The notes under the pieces were generated by a model. It saw nothing but the letters and a program-made list of their open reading frames with translations, was not told the origin of the DNA and made no database searches. A program made the translations under genes and the position numbers. From Thalassospira australica (GTDB lineage Bacteria; Pseudomonadota; Alphaproteobacteria; Rhodospirillales; Thalassospiraceae), in the NCBI RefSeq assembly GCF_000763295.1, contig NZ_JRJE01000032.1, positions 1 to 64,000 on the forward strand: a stretch of 64,000 nucleotides of DNA. The letters run 5' to 3'. Positions 52,997 through 62,091 of the stretch are shown piece by piece (the stretch's first letter is position 1; each line of letters opens with the position of its first letter).

Positions 52997-54136
52997 ATGT
53001 CCACCGCCCTTGAACTTGCACAATCCCTGATCCGCTGCCCGTCGGTAACCCCGGCAGATGAAGGCGCGCTTGATGTTTTGCAAAAGGCGCTTGAGGCACG
53101 GGGCTTTGTCTGCACGCGCAAGGTTTTTGACGGTGATGGCAGTGATGCCATTGATAACCTTTATGCCAAGCTTGGCAGCAAGGGCCGCAATTTCTGTTTT
53201 GCCGGCCATACCGATGTTGTACCCGCCGGTGACAGTGCGGCGTGGACGGTCGATCCGTTTGGCGGCGAAGTCAAAGACGGTCGCCTGTTTGGCCGGGGTG
53301 CTGTGGATATGAAAACCGGCATTGCCTGCTTTGTCGGCGGCGTGGATGCCTTTTTGGCCGCCAACCCGGATTTCGATGAAACAATCAGCTTTTTGATCAC
53401 CGGCGATGAAGAAGCAGACGCGATCAATGGCACGGTGAAACTGGTCGAATGGTGCGATCAGCAGGGCGAAAAACTTGATGCCTGTCTGGTGGGGGAACCG
53501 ACCAACCCGAAATATCTGGGCCAGATGATGAAAGTCGGCCGTCGCGGATCGATCACCGGCTGGCTGACGGTGTATGGCTCACAAGGCCATGTTGCCTATC
53601 CGCATCTGGCCGACAACCCGGTCCCGCGTATGATCAAGACGCTTGATGTTTTAAATTCCCGCGAACTCGATCAGGGCACCGATCATTTCCAGCCCAGCAA
53701 CCTTGAAATCACCACGGTTGATGCCGGAAATACCGCAACCAACGTTGTTCCCGCCAAGGTCAGTGCGGCGTTTAACATCCGTTTCAATGACCAGCACACC
53801 GGTAGCGATCTTAAAAAATGGATCGAGGATGTCTGTGCCGAACATGCCGGTGCCCATGACCTTAAGGTCAAGATTTCCGGCGAGGCCTTTTTGTCCAACC
53901 CCGGCAAACTCGCGGGCCTGATTGCCGATGCATCGGAAAAAGTCACCGGTCATCGCCCGGAAATGAGCACCACCGGCGGGACATCGGACGCGCGCTTTAT
54001 CCAGAAATACACCGAAGTGGCCGAATTCGGTCTGGTCGGGCAAAGCATGCATAAGGTCGATGAGCACGCCATGGTCGATGACATCGAAAACCTAGTAAAA
54101 ATCTATGCCGAAGTCCTGTCAGGGTTTTACGACTGA
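52997..54136 (+). CDS. dapE: Succinyl-diaminopimelate desuccinylase
   Basis: Hydrolyses N-succinyl-LL-diaminopimelate to LL-diaminopimelate in lysine and cell-wall synthesis. The 379-residue zinc metallopeptidase has FAGHTDVVPAGD (first zinc His and the following Asp), the bridging Asp in GRGAVDMKTG, ITGDEEADAINGT with its catalytic and zinc-binding acids, and GEPTNP. The C-terminal FGLVGQSMHKVDEHA carries the last zinc His. Start 52997 follows AAGAGAG. Stop codon abuts the converging tetR stop with no base between. Confidence 0.97.
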   Translation: MSTALELAQSLIRCPSVTPADEGALDVLQKALEARGFVCTRKVFDGDGSDAIDNLYAKLGSKGRNFCFAGHTDVVPAGDSAAWTVDPFGGEVKDGRLFGRGAVDMKTGIACFVGGVDAFLAANPDFDETISFLITGDEEADAINGTVKLVEWCDQQGEKLDACLVGEPTNPKYLGQMMKVGRRGSITGWLTVYGSQGHVAYPHLADNPVPRMIKTLDVLNSRELDQGTDHFQPSNLEITTVDAGNTATNVVPAKVSAAFNIRFNDQHTGSDLKKWIEDVCAEHAGAHDLKVKISGEAFLSNPGKLAGLIADASEKVTGHRPEMSTTGGTSDARFIQKYTEVAEFGLVGQSMHKVDEHAMVDDIENLVKIYAEVLSGFYD

Positions 54137-54811
54137 TCAGCTGATTTTTTCCTGATCACGCTCAGTCCGCTTTGCGCGGCTGTTCACGATCTTGTTGCGC
54201 GTATGATCCAAAATGGTGTCGGCTGTTTCGCCATCCACCGCCCGACTCAGTACGACAGCACCGACCATCATTGCCAGCATGGCAGTTGATTCTTCTTCAT
54301 ATTCCGGCGGCACATTGCGCGCCGTGTCGACAGCATCAAGATTGATGCCCGGATCGACACCGGGCACCTGGTCTTCCTTGGCCAACTTCCAGGCAAGCAT
54401 GTCTGATGCCTGACGGATCACGCGGGAAAAGGCAGTACGCGCCTCATTACCGGATCGCGAAACTTCGGTCGAAAGCGTTGGCAAGGCACAGCCCATTTCC
54501 GGGTTTTCGATATGCAGGCGCGACAAATACAATTCAGCAAACGACGTCACCCAATCATTGCCGCGCATCTCTGCCTTGCGCAATTTCGCCAAAACCGGTG
54601 ATGTCACAAGCGACATGCCGCTTTCGACACAGGCGACAAACAGGTCTTCCTTGTTTCTGAAATGGGTATAGAACCCGCCGCGCGTCAGCCCGGCTGCGGC
54701 CATCACCTGATCAATCGTGACATTTTCAAAGCCGTTCTTTTTAAACAGGGCCACTGCGGCATTGATGATGCGAATGCGGGTCTTGGGTTTATGTGTCGGC
54801 GCATAGGGCAT
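54137..54811 (-). CDS. TetR/AcrR family transcriptional regulator
   Basis: A 224-residue repressor. The DNA-binding domain is RIRIINAAVALFKKNGFENVTIDQVMAAAGLTRGGFYTHFRNKEDLF in pattern (about 10-55); the rest is a TetR ligand domain containing GCALPTLSTEVSRSG. It is divergent from a glutathione-transferase gene, with a perfect 20-base palindrome between them, so it probably represses that gene and itself. Start ATG 54811; the open frame begins at 54937. Confidence 0.9.
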   Translation of the reverse strand: MPYAPTHKPKTRIRIINAAVALFKKNGFENVTIDQVMAAAGLTRGGFYTHFRNKEDLFVACVESGMSLVTSPVLAKLRKAEMRGNDWVTSFAELYLSRLHIENPEMGCALPTLSTEVSRSGNEARTAFSRVIRQASDMLAWKLAKEDQVPGVDPGINLDAVDTARNVPPEYEEESTAMLAMMVGAVVLSRAVDGETADTILDHTRNKIVNSRAKRTERDQEKIS

Positions 54812-54876
54812 TTCAAATTCCACCACGTAATCGGATGACTGGATTGGGCGACAGACCCAACATGACACATCCCGAC

Positions 54877-54896
54877 AATATGTTCTTGAACATATT
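54877..54896. promoter_or_regulatory. Perfect palindrome between tetR and GST genes
   Basis: AATATGTTC-TT-GAACATATT, a perfect 9-base inverted repeat, is 66 bases from the tetR start and 92 bases from the GST start. It is the probable operator of the adjacent TetR protein. Confidence 0.75.
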
Positions 54897-54987
54897 ATGA
54901 GGTCAGCAATCCTGTTGGCAAGTTTGGTGGTCAGCACTGTTTACAAACGACCCCCTACCCACAGCAGGAACAACAAAGGACCGTGCC

Positions 54988-55656
54988 ATGTCTTCGTTGA
55001 CCATCATCGGAATGCCGCGCAGCAACTTGACGCGCAGTGTCCGCATTGTCTGTCTTGAAAAGGAAGTACCTTTTGAATTCAGCAGCAAAAACGTGCAGAC
55101 CCCGGGTCAGCCTCCCACGCGGGCTGTTGTGCAAATCAATCCGTTTGGCAAGGTGCCAATACTGGTCGATGGCACCTTTGTTCTGTTTGAAACAGCAGCC
55201 ATTTGCCGCTACATCGATGACAAGTTTTCTGGTCCGTTGTTGCGTCCGGTTCGCGCCGACAAACTTGCACGCATGAACCAATGGATCAGTCTGGCGATGA
55301 CCCGGCTTGATCAGAACATCATCCGGAACTTTGTGATCCCGATGGTATTTGCCGACAGCCAAAAACGTCATGATCCCGCCTTCGTAACCCAGATGAACCA
55401 GATTGCCGATGTCATCCGTCATGACCTGACGGTTCTTGATGCCGCCTATGGCGATGGCTGGATTTGCGGGCAACGGTTTACCATCCCCGACATGCTGATC
55501 ATGCCGATGCTGCATTACCTGCATGCCATGCCCGGCGGGCCGGAAATGCTGGCAGATGTGCCCAATGTCAATGATGCCTTTCAGCGCTTCAAAGCCAGAA
55601 GTTCAGCCATACAAACCGATCCAATCTTGCCCGAAAAACTTCAGAAATCGGCATAA
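54988..55656 (+). CDS. Glutathione S-transferase-like protein
   Basis: A 222-residue thioredoxin-fold/alpha protein. The N-terminal domain has GMPRSNLTRSVRIVCLEKEV and the cis-proline motif NPFGKVPILVDG with the glutathione-binding ETAAICRYID. The C-terminal domain begins near residue 95 and has TIPDMLIMPML. It should conjugate or reduce using glutathione; the substrate is unknown. It is divergent from TetR and converges on a second, unrelated GST gene. Confidence 0.88.
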   Translation: MSSLTIIGMPRSNLTRSVRIVCLEKEVPFEFSSKNVQTPGQPPTRAVVQINPFGKVPILVDGTFVLFETAAICRYIDDKFSGPLLRPVRADKLARMNQWISLAMTRLDQNIIRNFVIPMVFADSQKRHDPAFVTQMNQIADVIRHDLTVLDAAYGDGWICGQRFTIPDMLIMPMLHYLHAMPGGPEMLADVPNVNDAFQRFKARSSAIQTDPILPEKLQKSA

Positions 55657-55707
55657 GAGCCATTTAACCGCCGCCCTGACGTTTCCCTTAATCACGTCAG
55701 GGCACTT

Positions 55708-55790
55708 CAGCCACCACGGGCAGGGGTCAGATTCCCCTATCCCCCACCATGAAAATGGCGGAACTCCTGTTTGTGGTGGCTGCTTTTTTA
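55708..55790 (+). terminator. Terminator between the two GST genes
   Basis: CAGCCACCAC (55708-55717) pairs with GTGGTGGCTG (55773-55782), followed by CTTTTTTAA. A further stem, GCCCTGACGT/ACGTCAGGGC, lies just before it (55674-55703). Confidence 0.65.
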
Positions 55791-55796
55791 ACTGGT

Positions 55797-56405
55797 TTAA
55801 GGGGTCCAGGTAATTGGCACATATCCCGGAAGGGCGGTAAATCGATCAAGCCAGGCACGAATGCCGGGATAGGGTGCGAGACTGATTTTTCCAAGTTCCG
55901 CCCGATGGGTATAGGCATAAAGCGCGATGTCCGCGATTGATAGGGCCTCCCCCACCAGCCAGTCATGACCTGACAATCGTTTTTCCATCAGATCAAGCGC
56001 ACGCTTGGCCCCGACCTGTTTCATCGGTTCGAGAATATCGCCATGTTCGGGCAGGCCTTTGAAGTCATACCAGGAAATCAGAACCGCGACGTTGGGTTCA
56101 TGATCATATTGTTCAAAGAACAACCAGCCCATCATTTCTGCACGCGCAAAGGCATCGGTGGGAATGAAACGGGTTCCCTCGCCCAGATAGGTCAGAATGG
56201 CGTTGCTTTCGGTCAGAACACGCCCGTCATCCAGCACAAGGGCCGGAATTTTGCCATTTGGATTGACCTTTTCAAGGTATTCCGGCGTGCGGGTTTCACC
56301 CTTCATGATGTCGCGTTCGACATACTCAAAAGGCGTTCCCATCATCGAAAGCAGCAAACGGACTTTATAGCCGTTCCCCGACATCAAATAGTCGTTCAAA
56401 ATCAT
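55797..56405 (-). CDS. Glutathione S-transferase family protein
   Basis: A 202-residue GST. The N-terminal domain starts MILNDYLMSGNGYKVRLLLSMMG, has the cis-proline VNPNGKIPALVL and the glutathione contact RVLTESNAILTYL. The C-terminal domain ends YPGIRAWLDRFTALPGYV with the typical SIADIALYAYTH motif. Distinct from the GST at 54988. It diverges from the LysR gene at 56563, which may regulate it. Confidence 0.92.
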   Translation of the reverse strand: MILNDYLMSGNGYKVRLLLSMMGTPFEYVERDIMKGETRTPEYLEKVNPNGKIPALVLDDGRVLTESNAILTYLGEGTRFIPTDAFARAEMMGWLFFEQYDHEPNVAVLISWYDFKGLPEHGDILEPMKQVGAKRALDLMEKRLSGHDWLVGEALSIADIALYAYTHRAELGKISLAPYPGIRAWLDRFTALPGYVPITWTP

Positions 56406-56531
56406 CGTAAAATTCCCTGTGGCACATGCGTTAAAAACATTCGCGTTTCAGCATTGGCCGGCCGGGTTTGATATTTGCCGCTGGAACACTGTCAAACAAT
56501 CGAATAGTTTTGACCTGATTGTTCAACTTTA

Positions 56532-56552
56532 TTGATCATAAATTCTGATCAA
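56532..56552. promoter_or_regulatory. LysR-type T-N11-A box
   Basis: TTGATCA (56532-56538) and TGATCAA (56546-56552) form a perfect inverted repeat with a 7-base spacer, just before the lysR ATG and overlapping its ribosome site. Its position suits autorepression and control of the divergent GST gene. Confidence 0.65.
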
Positions 56553-56562
56553 AGGAGCCAAA

Positions 56563-57441
56563 ATGGATTCCGACCTGTTAAGAAGCTTTGTCGCCTTTGC
56601 CGAATGCGGTAGCTTTAACCGCGCAGCAGACCGGATCGGACGCACGCCATCGGCCTTTTCGATGCAGATGAAGCGGCTTGAAGAGCTGGTGGATCAAAAG
56701 CTGTTTGAACGCGATGGCCGCAATGTTTTGCTGACCCACGACGGGATTACCTTTGTTGGTTATGCGCGGCGTATCCTTAGCCTGACGGACGAGGCCATGG
56801 GCAAAATGCGCGCACAAGGGACGACACGCCCGATTCGCATCGGCTGCCCGGATGACTATGCCCAGAAAATTTTACCTGTGGTACTGCGTGCCATTCAAAG
56901 CACCCTTCCCGATGCCAAATTCTTTATTTCGGTCAATCCGACCATCATTCTTCAACGCCAGCTTGATCACGGGGAGCTTGATATATCCCTTGTCAGTCGA
57001 TCGGCCACGGGTGAGGAAGGCTATTTCCTGCGCCATGAGCCGGGCGTCTGGGTGACATCTCCGGTTCATAACCAACACAGGCGTGATCCAATGCCACTGG
57101 TTCTGCCGGCTGAAGATTGCAAATTCCATGCATGGGCAATTGACGCCATTTCGAAATCCGATCGGCCGTTCACTTTGGTTGCCACCACCCGACAGGCCGC
57201 ATCGCTTTTGCATCTGGTGCGCGACGGGCTTGGTGTTGCCGCATTGGCGGCTGCAAGTGTCACCGATGAATTTCAGATCCTTGACGGGCGCGATGGCTTT
57301 CCCCCACTTCCGGCAGTTGGTGTTGCCCTGATGGTCAAGGAAGACTCGCACCCGTTGGTATCGCGCCAACTGGCAGGTCACATTCAGGATTTTGTCAGCC
57401 AGCACCTTGATGATGACTTGACCCAACGGGCCGCAAGCTGA
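56563..57441 (+). CDS. LysR family transcriptional regulator
   Basis: A 292-residue regulator. The N-terminal winged helix-turn-helix reads LLRSFVAFAECGSFNRAADRIGRTPSAFSMQMKRLEELVDQKLFERDGR in pattern. The effector domain follows from about residue 90. AAAGGAG precedes the ATG. It is divergent from the GST gene and has an own-promoter T-N11-A box. Inducer unknown. Confidence 0.92.
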   Translation: MDSDLLRSFVAFAECGSFNRAADRIGRTPSAFSMQMKRLEELVDQKLFERDGRNVLLTHDGITFVGYARRILSLTDEAMGKMRAQGTTRPIRIGCPDDYAQKILPVVLRAIQSTLPDAKFFISVNPTIILQRQLDHGELDISLVSRSATGEEGYFLRHEPGVWVTSPVHNQHRRDPMPLVLPAEDCKFHAWAIDAISKSDRPFTLVATTRQAASLLHLVRDGLGVAALAAASVTDEFQILDGRDGFPPLPAVGVALMVKEDSHPLVSRQLAGHIQDFVSQHLDDDLTQRAAS

Positions 57442-57500
57442 TTGGATGCGCGCCCCGCATATCGCACATGCATCCCACAGCCCCAACAAAGATTGATCCC

Positions 57501-57869
57501 ATGACCACCAAGTCCCGCCTGAACATTTGCATCACCTGCACGGCATCAAACGCCGATGGCCAAACCGATCCGCGTCACGGCAAGAAGCTGTTCGAACAGA
57601 TGCAGGAAATCTGTACCACGCGTGATCTGCCCTTTGAGCTGCACCCTGCCGAATGCCTGACCAATTGCAAATCAGGATGTTCCATCGCACTCAGTGGGGC
57701 GGGGAAATGGGGCTATGTTTATGGCAATGTCGACCCCGAGAGCATGGTCGATGACCTTTGTGAACTGGCATCGAAATATGCCGATAGTGAAAGCGGGATT
57801 GTCGCATGGCGCGAACGGCCTGACAGCCTGCGCCGCAATGTCATCGCCCGGATTCCGCCGCTGGATTGA
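57501..57869 (+). CDS. DUF1636 metal-binding protein
   Basis: A 122-residue protein with the thioredoxin-like iron-sulfur ferredoxin layout: CITCTASNADGQ near the start and CLTNCKSGCSIAL further in, four conserved cysteines. It ends with GIVAWRERPDSLRRNVIARIPP, typical of DUF1636. Relatives are often encoded near cobalamin or metal genes, but none is adjacent here. Start is ATG 57501 or ATG 57468. Function unknown. Confidence 0.82.
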   Translation: MTTKSRLNICITCTASNADGQTDPRHGKKLFEQMQEICTTRDLPFELHPAECLTNCKSGCSIALSGAGKWGYVYGNVDPESMVDDLCELASKYADSESGIVAWRERPDSLRRNVIARIPPLD

Positions 57870-57923
57870 ACGCGATAAAGCGCCCGGCCCCTGTGGGATC
57901 ATGACCAAGATCAGGATCAGGGC

Positions 57924-58739
57924 CTAGTTTAATACCCCATCATGAAGCTGTTGCCAAAGGCGCGCGATCTCGCCGGTTTCATGCAACTGACCAATCAAGT
58001 CATTATACTGATCAAGGGCAATGGGCGCATCTTTGCCAAGCACCGACACCAGGTCATAGGTCGCGTCGGGCGCATCAGCAATTGCCAGACGGCTTTGCAA
58101 CCCGGGATGTTTGGCATATTCGCTTGCGAGGAAGCCAACAGACACAATGCCGATCGGGGCTTCACGCGCCAGCACCCCTTCCAGCACTTCTTTTTCGTTA
58201 TAGCGCAACAGCACATCGAAGTTGTCGCGCAGATATTGCGGATCCGCGTTGTATTGGGCAAATCCGTAATGGAACCCAAGCACGCACAACATCTGGCTAT
58301 CGGTCACATTTGCAAATAACCTCGGCACGTCGGGGTGGGTATCAAGAGCAACATACAAATCGCTTTCTGTGACGATGGGGTCGGAAAACGTGACATCAAA
58401 ATCCCCCCAATCCCATCGCTCGCTTTCAAGCAAAATCAGATCGACGGTCGCATCGGTCACATCCTGATAGCGCCGCCGCGACGATGTCTCGACCAGTTCG
58501 AATTTATAATCGTCCTGCAAATCGTTCAGACGCTGAATCAGGACCGGCACGATCCCGCCCGGTTTCCCGTCTTCGTAATAATAGACGACACCATATTCAT
58601 ATGCGCCCACTTTGACGGTAACCGCACCTTGTGCCTTGGCCCCCGTCATCCCCCAAACCAGCACACTGATGCCAACAATCACAGGCATCAGAACCGCATC
58701 ACGAATGAACCGAATTGTGGTCACAACTCTATCCTGCAT
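57924..58739 (-). CDS. Periplasmic solute-binding protein (SBP_bac_3-like), orphan
   Basis: A 271-residue exported protein with a hydrophobic signal (FIRDAVLMPVIVGISVLVWGM, about 10-33) ending near AKA. The mature sequence VTVKVGAYEYGVVYYYEDGKPGGIVPVLIQRLND fits family 3 binding proteins. Like the gene at 47896 it has no transporter genes nearby. No recognisable ligand. Confidence 0.78.
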   Translation of the reverse strand: MQDRVVTTIRFIRDAVLMPVIVGISVLVWGMTGAKAQGAVTVKVGAYEYGVVYYYEDGKPGGIVPVLIQRLNDLQDDYKFELVETSSRRRYQDVTDATVDLILLESERWDWGDFDVTFSDPIVTESDLYVALDTHPDVPRLFANVTDSQMLCVLGFHYGFAQYNADPQYLRDNFDVLLRYNEKEVLEGVLAREAPIGIVSVGFLASEYAKHPGLQSRLAIADAPDATYDLVSVLGKDAPIALDQYNDLIGQLHETGEIARLWQQLHDGVLN

Positions 58740-58801
58740 CTCGTACTTAACGGACGATTACAACGCCGATTTTTCATCGGCTTACAATTTCCTTACCTTA
58801 A

Positions 58802-59728
58802 CTATATGCGTCCTGCGCACCAGTTTTCCAGAAGGTAGCGCGCAATTGAAATCGGGCGCGGCAGATTAATCCCCTTTGCCGGAAGGTTTGCGACCTCGTC
58901 GCGATGCACCCACATTGCAAACTCGATTTCATCATCATCGGGGGTCAGTTCGGTGGTTTCCGCCTCTGCGACAAACCCCAGCATCAAGGACCCTGGAAAC
59001 GGCCAGGGTTGAGATGCAACATATTGTGCGCGTTTGATTTTCACCCCGACTTCTTCATGCACTTCGCGCGCAACCGCCTGTTCCAGGGTTTCACCGGGTT
59101 CAACGAATCCAGCCAGAACCGACACCATACCGGGCAAAAATTGTGGGGACCGCGCCAGCAACACATGGTCCTGATGATGGATCAACATGATCACGGCCGG
59201 GTCGGTGCGCGGGAAATGGGGCTTACCACATTTCGGGTTGGTGCATTGCAGGCGATAGCCCGCCTCTGCCACTGCATTTGGGTGCCCGCAGGCCCCGCAG
59301 AACCGATGCCCGCGATGCCAATGAAAAATCGCACGCGCTTGTGCGGCAAGACCGGCCTCGTCAATCGAAAGACAGGCCATGCGCGTGCGCATATCCCCAA
59401 ACCCGCCGCCAAGCTTGCGCACAGCGTCTTCGCGGTCTTTGACCACCACGGCGATATCAACCGCAATCACCGGCCCGTTTGCATCGCGACCAAGATAAAT
59501 CCATTCCCCGCCATGCAGATCGACATCAAGGTGGGGCACGGCTGGCGCACCAAGTACCACCAGTTCATGCGCGTCCATATCTTCGGGAAAGGCAAACAAC
59601 GGATCACCCGCATGACAAATCAGGATCCGCAACGACTCCTCGGCCAAGAGAACCTGTTGCCAGTCATCGCGCTTGCGCAAAACCGCGTCGCGATCAAGAT
59701 CAACGGACTCATAAAATAGCCTGTGCAT
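58802..59728 (-). CDS. nudC: NAD(H)-processing NUDIX hydrolase (NudC)
   Basis: Hydrolyses NADH and removes NAD caps from RNA in characterised homologues. The 308 residues fit NudC. The zinc ribbon is FCGACGHPN followed by CTNPKCGKPHFPR. The Nudix box is GFVEPGETLEQAVAREVHEEVGV, and the NudC-specific SQPWPFPGSLMLGF follows it. Start 59728 (MHRLFYES) is taken; the longer frame adds 33 unlikely residues. It is divergent from the SRP RNA. Confidence 0.95.
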   Translation of the reverse strand: MHRLFYESVDLDRDAVLRKRDDWQQVLLAEESLRILICHAGDPLFAFPEDMDAHELVVLGAPAVPHLDVDLHGGEWIYLGRDANGPVIAVDIAVVVKDREDAVRKLGGGFGDMRTRMACLSIDEAGLAAQARAIFHWHRGHRFCGACGHPNAVAEAGYRLQCTNPKCGKPHFPRTDPAVIMLIHHQDHVLLARSPQFLPGMVSVLAGFVEPGETLEQAVAREVHEEVGVKIKRAQYVASQPWPFPGSLMLGFVAEAETTELTPDDDEIEFAMWVHRDEVANLPAKGINLPRPISIARYLLENWCAGRI

Positions 59729-59882
59729 AGTCGTTATTTTCCCAAAATTCTGATGCGGTAAATATCGGACAACCCCATGAGGTAGACGATATTTCCTGTG
59801 GTGACGGAGGGTGACATTAACGCGCACGCGGGCCCGTCAAAAGCAACGATTGCTTGAACACAGAAAAAATCCCAGCCAACGC

Positions 59883-59911
59883 TTGCGTTTTAACGCGCCT
59901 TGCGCGATATA
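59883..59911 (+). promoter_or_regulatory. Promoter of SRP RNA
   Basis: TTGCGT (59883-59888), 17 bases, then GATATA (59906-59911), immediately before the RNA. Confidence 0.6.
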
Positions 59912-59913
59912 GG

Positions 59914-60014
59914 GGGCGAGAGGCTGGCAGTGGACGGACCGCTCGCCAACCCGGTCAGGACCGGAAGGTAGCAGCCGTAACGAGTTTTTCCGGGTCGCTG
60001 TTCAGTCTCTCACC
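59914..60014 (+). ncRNA. ffs: Signal recognition particle 4.5S RNA
   Basis: The conserved apical domain GGTCAGGACCGGAAGGTAGCAGCC is present, with the GGAA tetraloop and asymmetric loop that bind Ffh; the 5' GAGAGGCTGGCAG arm pairs with the 3' CTGTTCAGTCTCTC arm. Gene order ffs-dnaX-ybaB-recR is typical. Ends are approximate by a few bases. Confidence 0.95.
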
Positions 60015-60171
60015 CTTCATTATTTCCCGAACATTTCATTGGTTTGTACCCTGCCCGGCACGTAATCGGACATGTGGTTTATTTGTGTGGGAAATTTCCC
60101 ACTTGGCCTTTCCCATATGGATGGGAAACTGCTAAAACCAGACAAGATTAAAAACATTCCGGACCGGATGA

Positions 60172-62091
60172 ATGAGCGATCAGATCGAGACCGCCAGCCA
60201 AGACACGCCCGAAGGTGACGCAACTGCCGCCCCTGCGCCAGACGCCGCACCGGCGGATGCGCCAGCAGTGCCCGCGCAAACCGATGCCGACGCCGACGAA
60301 CCCAAAAGCGAATATCAGGTTCTTGCGCGGAAATACCGCCCGAAAAGCTTTGATGAGCTGATCGGCCACGGGCCGATGGTCAAGACGCTGTCAAACGCGC
60401 TTGAAAGTGGCCGCTTGGCGCATGCCTTTATCCTGACCGGTGTGCGCGGGATTGGTAAAACCACCACGGCCCGTATCATTGCCCGTGCGCTGAACTGTAT
60501 TGGTGCAGACGGCAACGGTGGTGCCACGATTGAGCCGTGCGGTGTGTGCGAACATTGCCGGGCCATTGCCGAAGACCGCCATGTTGATGTTCTGGAAATG
60601 GATGCCGCGTCGCGTACCGGGGTTGATGACATTCGCGAACTGATCGAAGGCGTGCGTTATCGCCCGACATCCGCGCGCTACAAGATCTACATCATCGATG
60701 AAGTGCACATGCTGTCGAAAAGTGCTTTCAACGCGCTGCTCAAGACGCTTGAAGAGCCGCCAGAGCATGTGAAATTCATCTTTGCCACCACCGAAATCCG
60801 CAAAATCCCGATCACGGTTCTGTCGCGCTGTCAGCGCTTTGACCTGCGTCGTGTGCAGACCGACGAACTTGCCGCCCACTACACCCGGATTGCCGGGCTG
60901 GAAAAGGCCGAGATCGAAGAAGAAGCCGTCACCCTGATTGCGCGGGCCGCCGATGGATCGGTGCGCGATGGCATGAGCCTGCTTGATCAAGCGATTTCGC
61001 ATGGCGCGGGCAAAGTCACCACGCAGCAGGTGCGTGATATGCTTGGCCTTTCGGATCGGTCGCGCATTTTCGATCTGTTTGATTTCACCATGAAGGGCGA
61101 AATCAACGAGGCGCTTGAATTGCTCGGCGCGCAATATGCCCTTGGCGGTGATCCGCCGGTGATGCTGCAGGATATGCTCGATCTGACCCATTGGCTGACG
61201 CGTGTGAAGCTGTCACCCGATGCCGCCAATGATCCGGGTGTTTCGCAAATTGAACGCGAACGCGGCAAGGAAATTGCCGCCAAGCTTGCCATGCCGCAAT
61301 TGACCCGTGCCTGGCAAATGCTGCTTAAGGGCCTTGAAGAAACCCGCATTGCGCCATCGCCGATTCAGGCGGCTGAAATGATTCTGATCCGCCTGGCCTA
61401 TGCGGCAGAAATGCCGCCACCGGGTGATTTGATCAAAAAACTGCGTCAGGACATGAACAATGCCGGGGGCGGCAATGCCCCGCAAGGCGGTGGGAATGGC
61501 GGCGGCGGAAATGCTGGGGGCCCCGGCCCGCGCATGCAGGTGGTCAATGGCGGTGGTGGCCGTGGTGCAGCGGCCGTTGCGCAATCGCGCCCGGATCCGC
61601 TTGGCGAACCCGAACAGGTCGCACAACCTGTTTACGCCAAAATGCCCGAAAGCTTCGCCGAGGTTGCCGACCTTCTTGCCAAGGACCGCGAAACCACCGG
61701 TCTTGCCATGCAGGTCAAAAATTATATGCACCTTGTGAAATTCGAACCGGGCCGAATTGAATTCCGCCCGGCACGTGGTGCCAGCTCCGATCTTTCGACC
61801 AAACTGATCAAGGCGTTGAACGGGCTGACCGGCAAGCGCTGGCTGGTCAGTGTGTCCGAACGTGAAGAAGGGGCACCGACGCTAAAGGAACAGGAACTTG
61901 AAGACCTTGAACAGCGCAAGGCAGATGCCTCGCAAGACCCGCTGGTCAGGGCCATTCTTGATGGTTTACCCAAAGCCAAAATCGTTGCCGTCCATCTGCC
62001 ACCCGGTCAGGAAAACCCTGAGGGGGAAGAAGACGACAGCGGTTCAGTATATGACGATGCGTTTTATCTCGAAGGAGACGACGAGCTATGA
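60172..62091 (+). CDS. dnaX: DNA polymerase III subunits gamma/tau
   Basis: Clamp-loader ATPase of the replicative polymerase, 639 residues. The AAA+ core has the P-loop GVRGIGKTT at 90-98, zinc cysteines in CGVCEHC, the DEVHMLSKSAFNALLKTLEEPP Walker B/sensor region and the SRC motif in LSRCQRFDL. A glycine-rich low-complexity stretch follows (about 430-470), then the tau-specific C-terminal part with polymerase-binding sequence. In Caulobacter such a region lets ClpXP produce the short gamma form by partial proteolysis. Start ATG 60172. Confidence 0.95.
   Translation: MSDQIETASQDTPEGDATAAPAPDAAPADAPAVPAQTDADADEPKSEYQVLARKYRPKSFDELIGHGPMVKTLSNALESGRLAHAFILTGVRGIGKTTTARIIARALNCIGADGNGGATIEPCGVCEHCRAIAEDRHVDVLEMDAASRTGVDDIRELIEGVRYRPTSARYKIYIIDEVHMLSKSAFNALLKTLEEPPEHVKFIFATTEIRKIPITVLSRCQRFDLRRVQTDELAAHYTRIAGLEKAEIEEEAVTLIARAADGSVRDGMSLLDQAISHGAGKVTTQQVRDMLGLSDRSRIFDLFDFTMKGEINEALELLGAQYALGGDPPVMLQDMLDLTHWLTRVKLSPDAANDPGVSQIERERGKEIAAKLAMPQLTRAWQMLLKGLEETRIAPSPIQAAEMILIRLAYAAEMPPPGDLIKKLRQDMNNAGGGNAPQGGGNGGGGNAGGPGPRMQVVNGGGGRGAAAVAQSRPDPLGEPEQVAQPVYAKMPESFAEVADLLAKDRETTGLAMQVKNYMHLVKFEPGRIEFRPARGASSDLSTKLIKALNGLTGKRWLVSVSEREEGAPTLKEQELEDLEQRKADASQDPLVRAILDGLPKAKIVAVHLPPGQENPEGEEDDSGSVYDDAFYLEGDDEL

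Noticed and set aside
61425-61455. Possible dnaX programmed frameshift at a run of six A
   Set aside because: In frame the run reads ATC AAA AAA CTG, which does not fit the E. coli A-AAA-AAG heptamer, and no strong stimulatory hairpin was seen right after it.
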